In this document: one piece after another, positions 17,436 through 27,287 of the stretch
Numbering within the stretch: position 1 is the stretch's first letter
How the letters are laid out: each line of letters opens with the position of its first letter
Assembly: GCF_900696045.1 (NCBI RefSeq)
Contig: NZ_LR216287.1
Span: forward strand, 1,655,854 to 1,719,853
Length of the DNA: 64,000 nucleotides
Reading direction: 5' to 3'
Source of the DNA: Candidatus Nitrosocosmicus franklandus
Lineage (GTDB): Archaea; Thermoproteota; Nitrososphaeria; Nitrososphaerales; Nitrososphaeraceae
Translations under genes and position numbers: made by a program
Notes under the pieces: model-generated
Seen by the model: the letters and a program-made list of their open reading frames with translations, nothing else
Told to the model about the DNA's origin: nothing
Databases searched by the model: none

Positions 17436-17594
17436 TTATCTTATGGATGTTAAAAGCCAAATTTATCTATTGTCACTGCAATTATTTAACATGAATTAGA
17501 AACAGGTAATCTGTATTTATCTAAATGTAAATTGACTTATTACTCACTGATAGGGGAGAATCATTATATAATTATTCATATAGGTAGAAGGTTA

Positions 17595-19022
17595 ATGGTC
17601 AAGAGGCTATTTGGAACAAACGGGATTAGAGGAATCTTTGGTCAAGACCTGTCGATTGAGTTTATAATTGATATAGCATATTCAATTGGATATTATTTTG
17701 AGAAAGGACCTATAGTAGTAGGTTCTGATGGTCGTTCTTCTAGCTCATCCATTTCAAAAATCGTATGCGCGGTATTAAATTCCATGGGAATAGATGTTTA
17801 CCAAATGGGTTTGACACCAACACCATGCCTCCAATTTACCGTCAAGAACTTGAAAATGTCTGGCGGAATTATGATCACTGCATCACATAATCCTAAAGAG
17901 TACAATGGACTGAAACCAGTTTCTCACCTAGGGTTCGAATTATCGAGAGATGAAGAGATTAAAATTGAGTCAATATATCATCAGAGGTCCTTTTTAAACA
18001 AAAAGTATACATCCATTGGCAACTTGTATGATCTAAATCCATTTGATCAATACATCGATAAAGTTTTAACATTTGTGGATAGAGAAATTATAGAGAAATC
18101 CAAAATAAGAATTGTTATGGATTGTGGTAACGGTGTTCAATCGATTATAGCTCCCTTAATAGCGCGAAAACTAGGTTGTGAGGTTCTTGTCATGAACGGT
18201 CATATAGATCCAAATTTTTCAGCAAGAGGATCTGAGCCTAAAATGGACAATCTGTTTGGCCTTACAAAGATGGTGAGTGATAATGGTTACGATCTAGGTG
18301 TAGCATTTGATGGAGATGGCGATAGGAGTATCTTTTGTGATGAAAAAGGAGCGATCCATTGGGGTGACAAGACTGGATCACTACTAGCTTACCATATAAT
18401 TAAGAATAAAAAACTTGATACAGAAATTGTCTGCCCAATTAATTCCTCTTTAGTGATTTCGAGAGTAGGAGATTTGCTTGATAAGCGAGTTCATTTTACA
18501 AAAGTTGGAAGCATCGAAGTTACATATGGTATGAAAAACACTAATTCTCTAATCGGTTTTGAAGAAAACGGTGGATTTTTCTATGGTCCTCTTAATCTAG
18601 TACGCGATGGAGCAATTACAACGGCTTTAATGATTGAAATGTTAAGCTATTACAAGCAAGACATTCTGACAGGGCAAATTGATGACGTTGGTTTACCAGC
18701 AGAAACCCAAACACTCTCAGGTATTTATTCGATACTGGGAAAAACGTTTCAATACAAATCAAGTATAAATTTATCCAGTAAGGATGATATCCAAAGAGTA
18801 TTGGAGACCTGTTCTGAACATGGATCGGTATATAAGGTCGAAAAAATGGATGGAGTAAAAATATGGTTCGATTCTGAGTCTTGGATAATGTTTAGACCCA
18901 GCGGTACCGAACCATTGATTCGAATTTATTCTGAATCAAATGACGAAAGTTTAATGAATTCAAAAGTCAGAGAGTATTTGAATTTAATAAAAAGAACTTT
19001 GAACATAGAATTTAACACATAA
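17595..19022 (+). CDS. glmM: phosphoglucosamine mutase/phosphohexomutase
   Basis: A 475-residue alpha-D-phosphohexomutase. The ATG at 17595 (MVKRLFGTNGIRG) is chosen over the upstream TTG at 17532 because family members start at this point. It has the phosphoserine loop TASHNPKEYNG (S97), the metal loop AFDGDGDRS, the sugar-binding GFEENGG and the phosphate-binding RPSGTEPLIRIY near the C-terminus. It converts glucosamine-6-phosphate to the 1-phosphate, or an equivalent hexose phosphate, feeding nucleotide-sugar synthesis for glycans. It is transcribed away from the tRNA-Leu gene. Confidence 0.9.
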   Translation: MVKRLFGTNGIRGIFGQDLSIEFIIDIAYSIGYYFEKGPIVVGSDGRSSSSSISKIVCAVLNSMGIDVYQMGLTPTPCLQFTVKNLKMSGGIMITASHNPKEYNGLKPVSHLGFELSRDEEIKIESIYHQRSFLNKKYTSIGNLYDLNPFDQYIDKVLTFVDREIIEKSKIRIVMDCGNGVQSIIAPLIARKLGCEVLVMNGHIDPNFSARGSEPKMDNLFGLTKMVSDNGYDLGVAFDGDGDRSIFCDEKGAIHWGDKTGSLLAYHIIKNKKLDTEIVCPINSSLVISRVGDLLDKRVHFTKVGSIEVTYGMKNTNSLIGFEENGGFFYGPLNLVRDGAITTALMIEMLSYYKQDILTGQIDDVGLPAETQTLSGIYSILGKTFQYKSSINLSSKDDIQRVLETCSEHGSVYKVEKMDGVKIWFDSESWIMFRPSGTEPLIRIYSESNDESLMNSKVREYLNLIKRTLNIEFNT

Positions 19023-19090
19023 TAACATTTTTAATACTCTTTTTTATCATAAAACAGAGTGGAAATGATCCCAATGGGTGATTATGAAAT

Positions 19091-19471
19091 ATGAGTAAGC
19101 CATATTACGTTAAATTCGAAATACCTAAAGATCTTGTAAATGCTGTATATGAGGCAGTGAGACTGGCGAAACAAAGTGGAAAGGTCAGAAAAGGAACTAA
19201 TGAGACAACAAAGGCAATAGAAAGGGGAACTAGCAAACTCGTTGTTATTGCAGAAGATGTTGAACCTCCAGAAGTGGTGGCACATTTACCGATTTTATGC
19301 GATGAACGTTCTTCTAAATATGTGTTTGTACCTAGTAAAAAGGAATTAGGTAATGCATTAGGTATAGATGTAGGATCTGCTGCTGCAACAATCATAGATG
19401 CAGGTGAATCTCAGCAAATTCTCGATCAAATTACAAATACAATTGACGAATTAAAAAACAAGTCCGAGTAA
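19091..19471 (+). CDS. rpl7ae: ribosomal protein L7Ae
   Basis: A 126-residue kink-turn RNA-binding protein. Diagnostic stretches are [25 protein letters not shown] and [19 protein letters not shown]. In archaea L7Ae belongs to the large ribosomal subunit, to C/D and H/ACA RNPs, and to RNase P. It heads the tight run L7Ae-S28e-L24e-NDK-aIF5B, spaced by 22-37 bp or less, a conserved archaeal translation operon. Confidence 0.97.
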   Translation: MSKPYYVKFEIPKDLVNAVYEAVRLAKQSGKVRKGTNETTKAIERGTSKLVVIAEDVEPPEVVAHLPILCDERSSKYVFVPSKKELGNALGIDVGSAAATIIDAGESQQILDQITNTIDELKNKSE

Positions 19472-19493
19472 TATAATATGGTGCATTTAATTA

Positions 19494-19706
19494 ATGAGTA
19501 AAACCGAAGAGAAGGTTATCCCTGCAGAGGTCATACAAATTGTAGGAAGGACAGGGATAGCTGGAGAAGTAATTCAAGTCCGTGTGAGAATATCTGAAGG
19601 AAAAGATAAAGGGCGAATTTTGACCAGAAACGTTAAAGGTCCAGTTCGAATGAATGATATTTTAATGCTAAGAGAGACCGAGCGAGAAGCAAGAAAGATA
19701 AAGTAA
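19494..19706 (+). CDS. rps28e: ribosomal protein S28e
   Basis: A 70-residue OB-fold small-subunit protein. [20 protein letters not shown] and [17 protein letters not shown], with the [10 protein letters not shown] ending, are the S28e signature. Full length. Second gene of the L7Ae operon. Confidence 0.97.
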   Translation: MSKTEEKVIPAEVIQIVGRTGIAGEVIQVRVRISEGKDKGRILTRNVKGPVRMNDILMLRETEREARKIK

Positions 19707-19742
19707 TACTTAAAATAGGGATTAATCGAAGGTGGTTAAATA

Positions 19743-19955
19743 ATGAGTAAGAATATCGCTTCCTTGAGAAATTGTTTTTTCTGCGGAAAACGCGTTGATA
19801 CTGGAAAAGGAATAATGCTTGTAAAAAATGATGGATCAATACAGTGGACTTGTTCTTCCAAATGTAAAAAAAACTTACGCAATTTAAAACGTGATCCACG
19901 TTTGTTCAAGTGGACCGATAAGTATATCAAGGGTGGAATTAGGAAGCAAAAGTAA
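19743..19955 (+). CDS. rpl24e: ribosomal protein L24e
   Basis: A 70-residue large-subunit zinc-ribbon protein. The metal ligands are CFFCG near residue 11 and CSSKC near residue 40, followed by the basic NLKRDPRLFKWT stretch that contacts rRNA. Third gene of the L7Ae operon, ending 1 bp before the ndk start. Confidence 0.97.
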   Translation: MSKNIASLRNCFFCGKRVDTGKGIMLVKNDGSIQWTCSSKCKKNLRNLKRDPRLFKWTDKYIKGGIRKQK

Positions 19956-19956
19956 A

Positions 19957-20361
19957 ATGGGAGCAGAGCAAACTCTAATAGTTATAAAGCCTGATGCTTT
20001 TAATCGAAAATTAACAGGCAAAATCCTTCAGCGATTTGAGGAAAAAGGTTTTAATATTGTTCAACTAAAAACTTATGTCTTTACCACTGAAAAAGCACAA
20101 GAATTTTATTCAGTGCATAGGAATAAACCTTTTTTTAATGAACTTGTCTCGTTTATATGCTCAGGTACAGTCGTAGCTTGTATACTGGATGGTAACAATG
20201 CCATTAGTACTGTTAGGATTATGATCGGCCTGACTAAATCTTTTGATGCGTCTCCAGGAACCATTAGGGGTGATTTTGGATTAGGCATTACTGACAATAT
20301 AATTCATGCATCAGACTCATATGAAAGCTTCATAAAAGAGTCATCTGTAATATTTTCTTAA
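19957..20361 (+). CDS. ndk: nucleoside diphosphate kinase
   Basis: A 134-residue enzyme moving gamma-phosphate from ATP to other NDPs by a phospho-histidine. The ATG at 19957 (MGAEQTLIVIKPDA) is chosen over the longer open frame because family members start here. Visible are the VIKPDAF opening, the RGDFG segment and the active-site H117 in IIHASDS. Its stop codon directly abuts the GTG of aIF5B, so the two genes are translationally coupled. Confidence 0.96.
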   Translation: MGAEQTLIVIKPDAFNRKLTGKILQRFEEKGFNIVQLKTYVFTTEKAQEFYSVHRNKPFFNELVSFICSGTVVACILDGNNAISTVRIMIGLTKSFDASPGTIRGDFGLGITDNIIHASDSYESFIKESSVIFS

Positions 20362-22146
20362 GTGCATCTACGCCAGCCTGTAGTTGTAGTATTGGGTCAT
20401 GTAGACTCGGGTAAAACATCATTACTTGATAAGATACGAGGTACCTTTGTACAGTCACGAGAAGCAGGTGGTATTACTCAACACATTGGGGCTAGTTTTT
20501 TTCCAATAGAGATAATTCAACAGTTGACTGGTCCCTTATCCAAGAAACTAACTTCCCATGATAATTCTATTCCTGGATTATTGGTAATCGATACACCAGG
20601 ACATGAAGTTTTTGCAAACTTGAGAATGCGAGGAGGTTCTGCTGCAGATATCGCAATTGTAGTGGTCGACGTAAATAAGGGATTCGAACCCCAAACAATA
20701 GAGAGCATAAATATTCTTAAGAATAGGAAAGTTCCTTTTGTGGTAGCAATAAATAAGATCGATCGTATCACAGGCTGGAAAAAAGGAACAACAAATTTTA
20801 TAACTAATGAAATAAAAATTCAACCAAAAGAAGTTCAATTAGATCTCGATAACAAAATGTATAGTGTATTAGGCTCTTTATCTCAACTAGGATTCAGCTC
20901 TGAAGCGTTTTGGAGAGTTAAGGATTTTACCAAGGAAGTAGCCTTAGTACCTGTAAGCGCTTCAAATGGTGTTGGTATACCAGAATTATTGACAGTATTA
21001 GTAGGTTTGACTCAACAATTTATGGCAAAAAAATTAGAAAGACATGAGGGATCTGCTAGAGGAATAGTTTTAGAAGTTAACGAAGAAATTGGATTAGGAC
21101 CGTCTGCTAATGTGATACTATTAGATGGTGTTATAAAACAAGGAGATACAATAGTTGTTGCAAAACGTGATACAGTAGTTTCAACAAGGATCAAATCATT
21201 GCTTTTGCCAAAGCCCTTGGATGAGATGCGAGATCCCCGCGACAAATTCCGTCAGGTGAAAACTGTTATATCTGCTGCAGGGTTAAAAATAACATCACCT
21301 GATCTGGAAGGCGTAATAGCTGGTAGTCCTTTATATGGTCTTTCCTCTCCTAATGATGAGACCAGAATAAAAAGCTTAGTTGAGTCAGAGGTCAAATCTG
21401 CATTAATAAACACTGATTCAAATGGGATAATTCTTAGATGTGATACTATCGGTTCGATCGAAGCCATTTCAGAAATGTTAAGAAAAGAAAATATTCCAAT
21501 AAGATCTGCAGATATCGGCCATATTAGCAGAAAAGATGTTATGACCGCGTCGGCTGTTAAAGAAAAGGATCGCTATTTAGGAGTAATTTTGGGATTTAAT
21601 GTAAAGATATTGGATGATGCGGAGAAAGAATCGATAGAAAGAGATGTTAAAATTTTTAATGAAAAGGTAATATACAATTTAGTACGAAGTTACAAAGATT
21701 GGGTATCATATCAAAAAGACCACGAGGATTCTATCTTATTTAATGAATTACCGCCCGTTTGCAAATTTGAGTTTATGAAAGGATATGTTTTTAGAAGGAG
21801 CGATCCTGCCGTATTTGGAGCAGAAATTAACATCGGTAGAATGAAGCAAAAAATGCCAATTATGAACCCGGAGGGCAAAAAGGTTGGGGTCATTCATCAA
21901 ATCCAGGATAAGGGTAAATCCATAGAGGAAGCGACACGTGGAATGCAAGTTGCAGTCTCTGTGAACGGTCCTCAAATAGGAAGACAAATTAACGAAGGAG
22001 ATATATTTTATACTTATTTAGATAGTCGACAAGCTAAATTACTTATCAATAGATTCAATAATCGACTAGACGAAGAGGAAAAAATGGTTTTAGATTTGAT
22101 TGTTAGTATACGTAGAAAAACGGATCCAGCATTTGGATATATATAA
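20362..22146 (+). CDS. infB: translation initiation factor aIF5B (IF2-type)
   Basis: A 594-residue GTPase that joins ribosomal subunits and stabilises initiator tRNA. G1 is GHVDSGKTS (residues 12-20), switch I includes GGITQHIGA, G3 is DTPGHE (about 74-79), and G4 is NKIDRI (about 131). Beta-barrel domains follow (ARGIVLEVNEEIGLGPSANV), then an IF2-like domain 3 and the C-terminal tRNA-binding domain. The start is GTG, immediately after the ndk stop. No intein is present, and the length is normal for archaea. Confidence 0.96.
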   Translation: MHLRQPVVVVLGHVDSGKTSLLDKIRGTFVQSREAGGITQHIGASFFPIEIIQQLTGPLSKKLTSHDNSIPGLLVIDTPGHEVFANLRMRGGSAADIAIVVVDVNKGFEPQTIESINILKNRKVPFVVAINKIDRITGWKKGTTNFITNEIKIQPKEVQLDLDNKMYSVLGSLSQLGFSSEAFWRVKDFTKEVALVPVSASNGVGIPELLTVLVGLTQQFMAKKLERHEGSARGIVLEVNEEIGLGPSANVILLDGVIKQGDTIVVAKRDTVVSTRIKSLLLPKPLDEMRDPRDKFRQVKTVISAAGLKITSPDLEGVIAGSPLYGLSSPNDETRIKSLVESEVKSALINTDSNGIILRCDTIGSIEAISEMLRKENIPIRSADIGHISRKDVMTASAVKEKDRYLGVILGFNVKILDDAEKESIERDVKIFNEKVIYNLVRSYKDWVSYQKDHEDSILFNELPPVCKFEFMKGYVFRRSDPAVFGAEINIGRMKQKMPIMNPEGKKVGVIHQIQDKGKSIEEATRGMQVAVSVNGPQIGRQINEGDIFYTYLDSRQAKLLINRFNNRLDEEEKMVLDLIVSIRRKTDPAFGYI

Positions 22147-22210
22147 TGTTACGCATATAGATCTCATCTGATATTTATATAACATCTAACTTGTTTATAC
22201 TGTAAAACAT

Positions 22211-22471
22211 ATGAATGACTTTAACCTCATTGGAAAAATCTATTTTGCTCCCAATACTTCTGATACTGAATTAATTGAAAAGGCTATGTTGCGATTGAAA
22301 GAAAATGGAATTCCTGAAGAAATTATTGAAATTAATTATAATGTTCAAAATCTTAACGAAGGAGATTTATACATAAGCTATGATCCTCCCGATTTGATAT
22401 TAAGAGAGGTTTATGCCAAAACTCAAAGCGGATTTATAAAAATGAAAAGTCTCAAATCTATTAAACTTTGA
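22211..22471 (+). CDS. conserved hypothetical protein
   Basis: An 86-residue acidic protein with alternating helix and strand (DTELIEKAMLRLKENGIPEEIIEINYNVQ, then GDLYISYDPPDLILREVY). It may be a small alpha/beta domain, but the family is not recognised. It starts 64 bp after aIF5B on the same strand and converges with hisS 3 bp further on. Confidence 0.55.
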   Translation: MNDFNLIGKIYFAPNTSDTELIEKAMLRLKENGIPEEIIEINYNVQNLNEGDLYISYDPPDLILREVYAKTQSGFIKMKSLKSIKL

Positions 22472-22474
22472 AAT

Positions 22475-23797
22475 TTAGTTAACCATCTTGTCATTGTCTG
22501 ATTGACTTAACTCCTTCACTAATTCATTAAAGTTCTCATCGGCTTTAATTTTAGTATATTTATTTTGTAAAGTGTTTTTTAGGATGATTTCTCCTCTTTT
22601 TTCTATTTCATCCTTTTTAAGAATTATGATGTTTTTGCTCTTTCTGTTTTCAGCTTCGGTAATTTGTTTTGAAAAAGATCTCTTTAGAAGATCGTATTCT
22701 GTTGGTATATCCTTTCTTCTTAATACCGAAGCCAAATGCTCGGCATAACCAAATAACTCATGAGAATTGTAAATTATAGAGGTAACATTCTTTCTATCAT
22801 CGTGTGCTCGTTTACTTAAGATGTCTTGATTTTTCAATGCCAGAATTATACGTTCTACACCACCGGCCGCGCCTGTGGCGCCTGCATCTCTTCTTCCAAA
22901 AATTTCTGGAAGATTGTCATACCGTCCACCACCAACAATTGCTCCAAAATTATTGTTAATATCAACCGCTTCAAAAACGATTCCAGAGTAATAATCCAAT
23001 CCCCGTACAATCCCGAGATTGATTCTAACGTTGACTACTCCCTTGTTATATAATGATTTGATTATTTTTTCAATTTCATTCCAAGCAGATAGACCGAGGG
23101 GCTTTAATGTCTTGTCAACCTGGTCGAAAGATCCCTTATTGTCAGCGAATTCCATGATTTTTAGTAAAATTTCTGTACTGATCTTATTTTCATATTCTTT
23201 TAATACTTCTATCTTTCCTTTTTTAGGTATTTTATCGATTGCTCTGTAGATCTCAAAAATGATATCCTTATTAGAAATCTTGAGAATGCGTTGTACGTAT
23301 TCTTCCAAAAGTGATCTACTACTGATTTCTATAACTATGTTTTTTAAACCCAATTTATTCAGAAAAACAGATGTAAATTCTATAATTTCAGTATCAGCTT
23401 CTATGCAAGAAGGACCATAGATTTCTATGTCCCATTGATGAAAAAACCTGTATCTTCCCGCCTGGGGTTCATCATATCTCCAAACACCACCAAACGAAGC
23501 AATTTTTGCGGGAATTTTAAGATCCCTTCTTGAAGCAAAGTATCTTGTTAGACCTATTGTTATATCAAATCTCAGAGCCACCTCCCGATTTCCTTTGTCT
23601 GTAAAGTTGTAAATCTCTTTGATGATAGCTGGACCAGACTTGGATTCTAGAGTTGACAACAATTCCAATGGGGATGGTTCCATAATTGTGAAATTAAAAA
23701 TTCTGGCAGATTCGATGAATGTATTTCTTATAAAGTTGATATTTTCAAACTCTTCGGGTTCCAGATCTCTCATTCCCCTTGGCAACAAAAATTTCAT
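22475..23797 (-). CDS. hisS: histidyl-tRNA synthetase
   Basis: A 440-residue class II synthetase. Motif 1 lies near the N-terminus (MRDLEPEE). Motif 2 is WRYDEPQAGRYRFFHQWDIE, and the HisRS-specific RGLDYYSGIVFEA (histidine A) and GGGRYDNLPEIFGR follow. Motif 3 is at AAGGVERIILAL, and the C-terminal anticodon-binding domain starts near residue 340. It is divergent from the archease gene, with a shared 81-bp promoter interval. Confidence 0.96.
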   Translation of the reverse strand: MKFLLPRGMRDLEPEEFENINFIRNTFIESARIFNFTIMEPSPLELLSTLESKSGPAIIKEIYNFTDKGNREVALRFDITIGLTRYFASRRDLKIPAKIASFGGVWRYDEPQAGRYRFFHQWDIEIYGPSCIEADTEIIEFTSVFLNKLGLKNIVIEISSRSLLEEYVQRILKISNKDIIFEIYRAIDKIPKKGKIEVLKEYENKISTEILLKIMEFADNKGSFDQVDKTLKPLGLSAWNEIEKIIKSLYNKGVVNVRINLGIVRGLDYYSGIVFEAVDINNNFGAIVGGGRYDNLPEIFGRRDAGATGAAGGVERIILALKNQDILSKRAHDDRKNVTSIIYNSHELFGYAEHLASVLRRKDIPTEYDLLKRSFSKQITEAENRKSKNIIILKKDEIEKRGEIILKNTLQNKYTKIKADENFNELVKELSQSDNDKMVN

Positions 23798-23843
23798 TAC
23801 AGACTAAAATGCTATAACCGTTTTAATTTAGATTTTCCGGTTT

Positions 23844-23861
23844 ATTATAATATATATATTA
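23844..23861 (+). promoter_or_regulatory. TATA box of archease gene in hisS/archease divergent promoter
   Basis: The run ATTATAATATATATATTA is centred about 26 nt upstream of the archease ATG (23879), the canonical spacing for archaeal TBP with a leaderless transcript. The 81-bp interval also has to serve hisS on the other strand. Confidence 0.6.
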
Positions 23862-23878
23862 GAAATATACATACTTGC

Positions 23879-24322
23879 ATGGATCATCGAAATGTTGAGT
23901 ATCTTGATCATATGACTGACGCATATCTTCGTATACATGGAACTAATTTGGAAGAGGCGTTCGAGTATGCAGGCAAGGGATTGGTTGGCACAATGTATGA
24001 ACTTGAAGGCATACAACCTAAAAAACAAGTTCCTATCGTGGCTGAAGGAAAGGATCTAGAAAATCTTTTGTTTGACTGGCTTGATAAGATCTTGCTAATT
24101 GTATTGATTGATAGGATTATTATGTCCAAGTTTATCGTCGAAATCGTCCGAGACGAAAAATCAGGCAAGTATATAATTAATGGATATGGAGAAGGTGAAA
24201 ACATAGACCCCGACAGACACGAACTAAAGGTAGAGATTAAAGGGATCACTTATCACGAGATGAAAATCATTGAAAACAAGGACAGTAACGGAGTCACTAT
24301 TGAATATATTGTAGACTTGTGA
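23879..24322 (+). CDS. archease, RtcB ligase activator
   Basis: A 147-residue protein of the archease family, which promotes guanylation and multiple turnover of the tRNA/RNA ligase RtcB in tRNA splicing. Diagnostic parts are the N-terminal DHMTDAYLRIHGTNLEEAFEYAG, the LLFDWLDKILLIV helix and the C-terminal VEIKGITYHEMKI-IEYIVDL with the final metal-binding Asp. With intron-bearing tRNAs in this window, an active tRNA splicing pathway is expected. RtcB itself is not in the window. Confidence 0.94.
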   Translation: MDHRNVEYLDHMTDAYLRIHGTNLEEAFEYAGKGLVGTMYELEGIQPKKQVPIVAEGKDLENLLFDWLDKILLIVLIDRIIMSKFIVEIVRDEKSGKYIINGYGEGENIDPDRHELKVEIKGITYHEMKIIENKDSNGVTIEYIVDL

Positions 24323-24480
24323 AGTGAAGTGTTTTTGTTTATATACATATTTGTACCTTGCTTTAAATAGCGTGAATACAAGGGTTAAGCTTTCTCTAAT
24401 GTATTCGCCGTGAATCTAAACACAATCTAAACTATGGTAAAGTCTTATATATGAAATACCGATATAAATTATCCGTAAAA

Positions 24481-24834
24481 ATGACAAGCGCATCAGGATC
24501 TACTACTTCTAATACCATAGTCGAACTATCTGAATCCAATTTTGAATCTTTTATTTCCGAAAATAAATTAGTACTAGTTGACTTTTGGGCAACATGGTGC
24601 GGTCCTTGTCAATTTATGTTACCAATTTTTGATAAACTATCAAAAAAATATTCAGATAAAGTCCGGTTCGGTAGATTGAATGTTGATGACAATCAGTCTA
24701 TTGCAATGCGTTTGGAGGTATATGCTATTCCTACCTTTGTTATGTTTGTTAATGGTAATGCCATAGACAGAGCAGTCGGCGCAGTGGGAGAAAAAGGATT
24801 GGAAGCACTATTACAAAAAAATCAGCTTCATTAG
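24481..24834 (+). CDS. trxA: thioredoxin
   Basis: A 117-residue thioredoxin fold with redox motif WATWCGPC, LNVDDNQSIAMRLEVYAIPTF (cis-Pro) and a C-terminal helix. The frame is open from an ATG at 24451, but TATA-like elements at about 24443-24450 and 24461-24468 make the ATG at 24481 (MTSASGST) the better start. The short Ser/Thr-rich tail before the domain is not a signal peptide, so it should be cytosolic. It is probably monocistronic. Confidence 0.93.
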   Translation: MTSASGSTTSNTIVELSESNFESFISENKLVLVDFWATWCGPCQFMLPIFDKLSKKYSDKVRFGRLNVDDNQSIAMRLEVYAIPTFVMFVNGNAIDRAVGAVGEKGLEALLQKNQLH

Positions 24835-25019
24835 AATATATTGTATATAAACTATAAATATTGGTAAAACGCGCGTATTTTCAAACTAATGACAAAGTTA
24901 TATTTATACAGCCCTATCTAATATTGATTAAGAGTAGCAATCAAATTGAAAACTCTTATTTGATTATTAGAAAGAATTTATTATTGAGATAATTTAGTTA
25001 TCTTCAGTGAGACAAATAC

Positions 25020-26741
25020 TTGACCGAGACTCTTTCTTATGATGTAATTATCGTTGGATCCGGGTTGGCTGGACTTAGGGCTGCTATTGCTGCAGCCTCT
25101 AAGAATAAAACTCTGAAAATCGCTGTTATATCAAAAGTACAGGTTATGCGTTCTCATTCCGTCTCTGCCGAAGGTGGAACAGCTGCAGTGCTTTATGATA
25201 ATGAGGGCGATAATATAGAATCTCATATTTATGATACCATAAAAGGGAGTGACTTTTTGGCCGATCAAGACGTCGCTGAAAGGCTTGTAAATTCAATTCC
25301 TAGGGAGATAATTCAACTTGACAGATGGGGAATGCCTTGGTCTAGACGTGATAATGGTCGAATTGATCAGAGGAAATTTGGCGGATATTCTTTTCCTAGG
25401 GCTACATATGCTCAAGATAAGGTTGGATTTTATGAGATGCAGACTTTGTATGATACCTGTCTTAAATTTGACAATATTTCTTTCTTTAATGAATGGTTTT
25501 GTACTTCTATTCTGCACGAAGGTAATAATTTTCAAGGATTCACTTGTATAGAGATGAAAAGTGGGAATTTTCTAAACATTACTGCCCCGTCTGGAATAAT
25601 CTGCACTGGCGGCGCTGGGAGAATTTTTAGCTTTTCTACTTACGCTTATTCGTCTACACCCGACGGTTTGGATATGGCATATCGTGCCGGAATGGCATTA
25701 AAGGATATGGAGTTTGTTCAATTTCACCCTACTGGAATCTTGCCTTCTGGAATATTGATTACTGAAGGTGCTCGTGGAGAGGGAGGTTATCTGATAAATT
25801 CAGAGGGTGAACGCTTTATGAAAAACTATGCTAAAGAGAAGTTAGAATTGGCTCCTAGGGATGTAGTGTCTCGCTCTATGATTACAGAGATTCAGGCTGG
25901 TAGAGGTTTTAAACATGTTACAGGAGTTGATTGTCTAAAATTAGATCTTACTCATTTAGGGGAAGAAAGAATCAAAGAGAAACTAGCTGGAATTAGGGAA
26001 ATCGGAATTAAGTTTTCTGGAATTGATGTAATAGATGAACCAATTGAAGTTAGACCTGTATGCCATTATATGATGGGAGGGATTCACTCCAACGTAGATG
26101 GGGCAACCGAGTTTAATGGATTATGGGTAGCAGGTGAAGCATCCTGTAATAGCACACATGGGGCCAACAGGTTGGGAGCTAATTCTACGTCTGAATGTCT
26201 TGTTTGGGGTGCAATAACAGGAGAATTGGCTGCCAATCATGCTCTTAGTAAAAAGAATATGTCAATAAATATCGATGATAAGCAAATCTTGCAAGAGGAA
26301 AAAAGAATTTATGATGGTATATTCCGAGGACGTGGTGATGTGAATCCTTATGAAGTTCGGAAGACTCTGACAGACACTATGGATGAAAAGGCCTATGTTT
26401 ATAGAAACGAGAATGATCTAATAGATGGACTAAAGAAAATCCGAAGTCTTAAACTAATGTCGTGGAAACATGTAAATGATCAAGCAAAGGAATACAACAC
26501 TAATTTTATTAATGTCATGGAGATTGATTCGATGTTACGGGTTGCTGAAGTAGTTTTATTGGGTGCAATTAATAGACGCGAATCTAGAGGTGCACATTCA
26601 AGAATTGATTATCCTTATCGTGATGATAATAACTTTTTAAAACATACTCTTGCTTATTATAGTAGCGATGAGACGGAACCAAGAATGGAGTGGCATCCCG
26701 TTATATTTACTAGATATGCTCCAGTGGAGAGGAAATACTAA
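25020..26741 (+). CDS. sdhA: succinate dehydrogenase flavoprotein subunit
   Basis: A 573-residue FAD subunit of complex II. The Rossmann start is DVIIVGSGLAGLRAA. SHSVSAEGGTAAVL carries the flavin-linking His region, FHPTGILPSGILITEGARGEGG the catalytic Arg, and GLWVAGEASCNSTHGANRLG the C-terminal FAD motif. The start is TTG at 25020. Its last base is shared with the ATG of the next gene, so the sdh genes form one operon in order A, C, D, B. Confidence 0.95.
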   Translation: MTETLSYDVIIVGSGLAGLRAAIAAASKNKTLKIAVISKVQVMRSHSVSAEGGTAAVLYDNEGDNIESHIYDTIKGSDFLADQDVAERLVNSIPREIIQLDRWGMPWSRRDNGRIDQRKFGGYSFPRATYAQDKVGFYEMQTLYDTCLKFDNISFFNEWFCTSILHEGNNFQGFTCIEMKSGNFLNITAPSGIICTGGAGRIFSFSTYAYSSTPDGLDMAYRAGMALKDMEFVQFHPTGILPSGILITEGARGEGGYLINSEGERFMKNYAKEKLELAPRDVVSRSMITEIQAGRGFKHVTGVDCLKLDLTHLGEERIKEKLAGIREIGIKFSGIDVIDEPIEVRPVCHYMMGGIHSNVDGATEFNGLWVAGEASCNSTHGANRLGANSTSECLVWGAITGELAANHALSKKNMSINIDDKQILQEEKRIYDGIFRGRGDVNPYEVRKTLTDTMDEKAYVYRNENDLIDGLKKIRSLKLMSWKHVNDQAKEYNTNFINVMEIDSMLRVAEVVLLGAINRRESRGAHSRIDYPYRDDNNFLKHTLAYYSSDETEPRMEWHPVIFTRYAPVERKY

Positions 26742-27235
26742 TGGGACTCAAGTCCGAAGAAAACAATAATTCTGAAATTAAGAGTACTGATAATAGACCT
26801 CAAGCAGATAATGGGCGTGTAGGCATCAAGGGCTGGCTTAATCCTACACGGTATGGCTGGGAAAGAGTATCGTATTGGCTGCAGCGCTTGACCGGTGTTG
26901 GTTTATTGATATATTTTGTGGGACATGTGTATGAAACAAGTTCTCTAGTCAATGGAATGGATGCTTGGAATAGTATGTTGGAGTTAACTCAAACAACTGG
27001 AGGACATATTTTCCTAATGTTAGTTATAGGAGCTAGCACTTTTCATACAGTTAATGGGATAAGGCTTATTTTTACAGAATCGGGAATAGGGCTCGGTAAA
27101 CCAGGGCGTCCTGATTATCCATATGATGCCACGTCTTTAAATTATAAGCAAAAGTCAGGAATCTGGGTTGCCTTGATATTAGCCGCAATAGCCATGCTAT
27201 ATGGTGGAATGGTCATGTTCGGAGATGCTGGTTAA
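26741..27235 (+). CDS. sdhC: succinate dehydrogenase membrane subunit, cytochrome b-like
   Basis: A 164-residue protein with a charged Asn/Lys-rich N-terminus and three membrane helices (about 48-68, 85-107 and 137-158). GWERVSYWLQRLTGVGLLIY and HTVNGIRLI are the SdhC-type motifs; the His residues (GHVYET, GGHIFL, FHTVNG) are candidate heme ligands. It anchors the dehydrogenase and passes electrons to quinone. It overlaps sdhA by 1 bp. Confidence 0.88.
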   Translation: MGLKSEENNNSEIKSTDNRPQADNGRVGIKGWLNPTRYGWERVSYWLQRLTGVGLLIYFVGHVYETSSLVNGMDAWNSMLELTQTTGGHIFLMLVIGASTFHTVNGIRLIFTESGIGLGKPGRPDYPYDATSLNYKQKSGIWVALILAAIAMLYGGMVMFGDAG

Positions 27236-27287
27236 AATATGTTCATGGTCTATAAATATCTGGTAATTAGAAATTATTTGGAGCACG

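Noticed and set aside
20680-20697. Sequence GGGATTCGAACCCC resembling a tRNA T-arm
   Set aside because: It lies inside the aIF5B coding sequence (KGFEPQ) and has no acceptor or anticodon arm.
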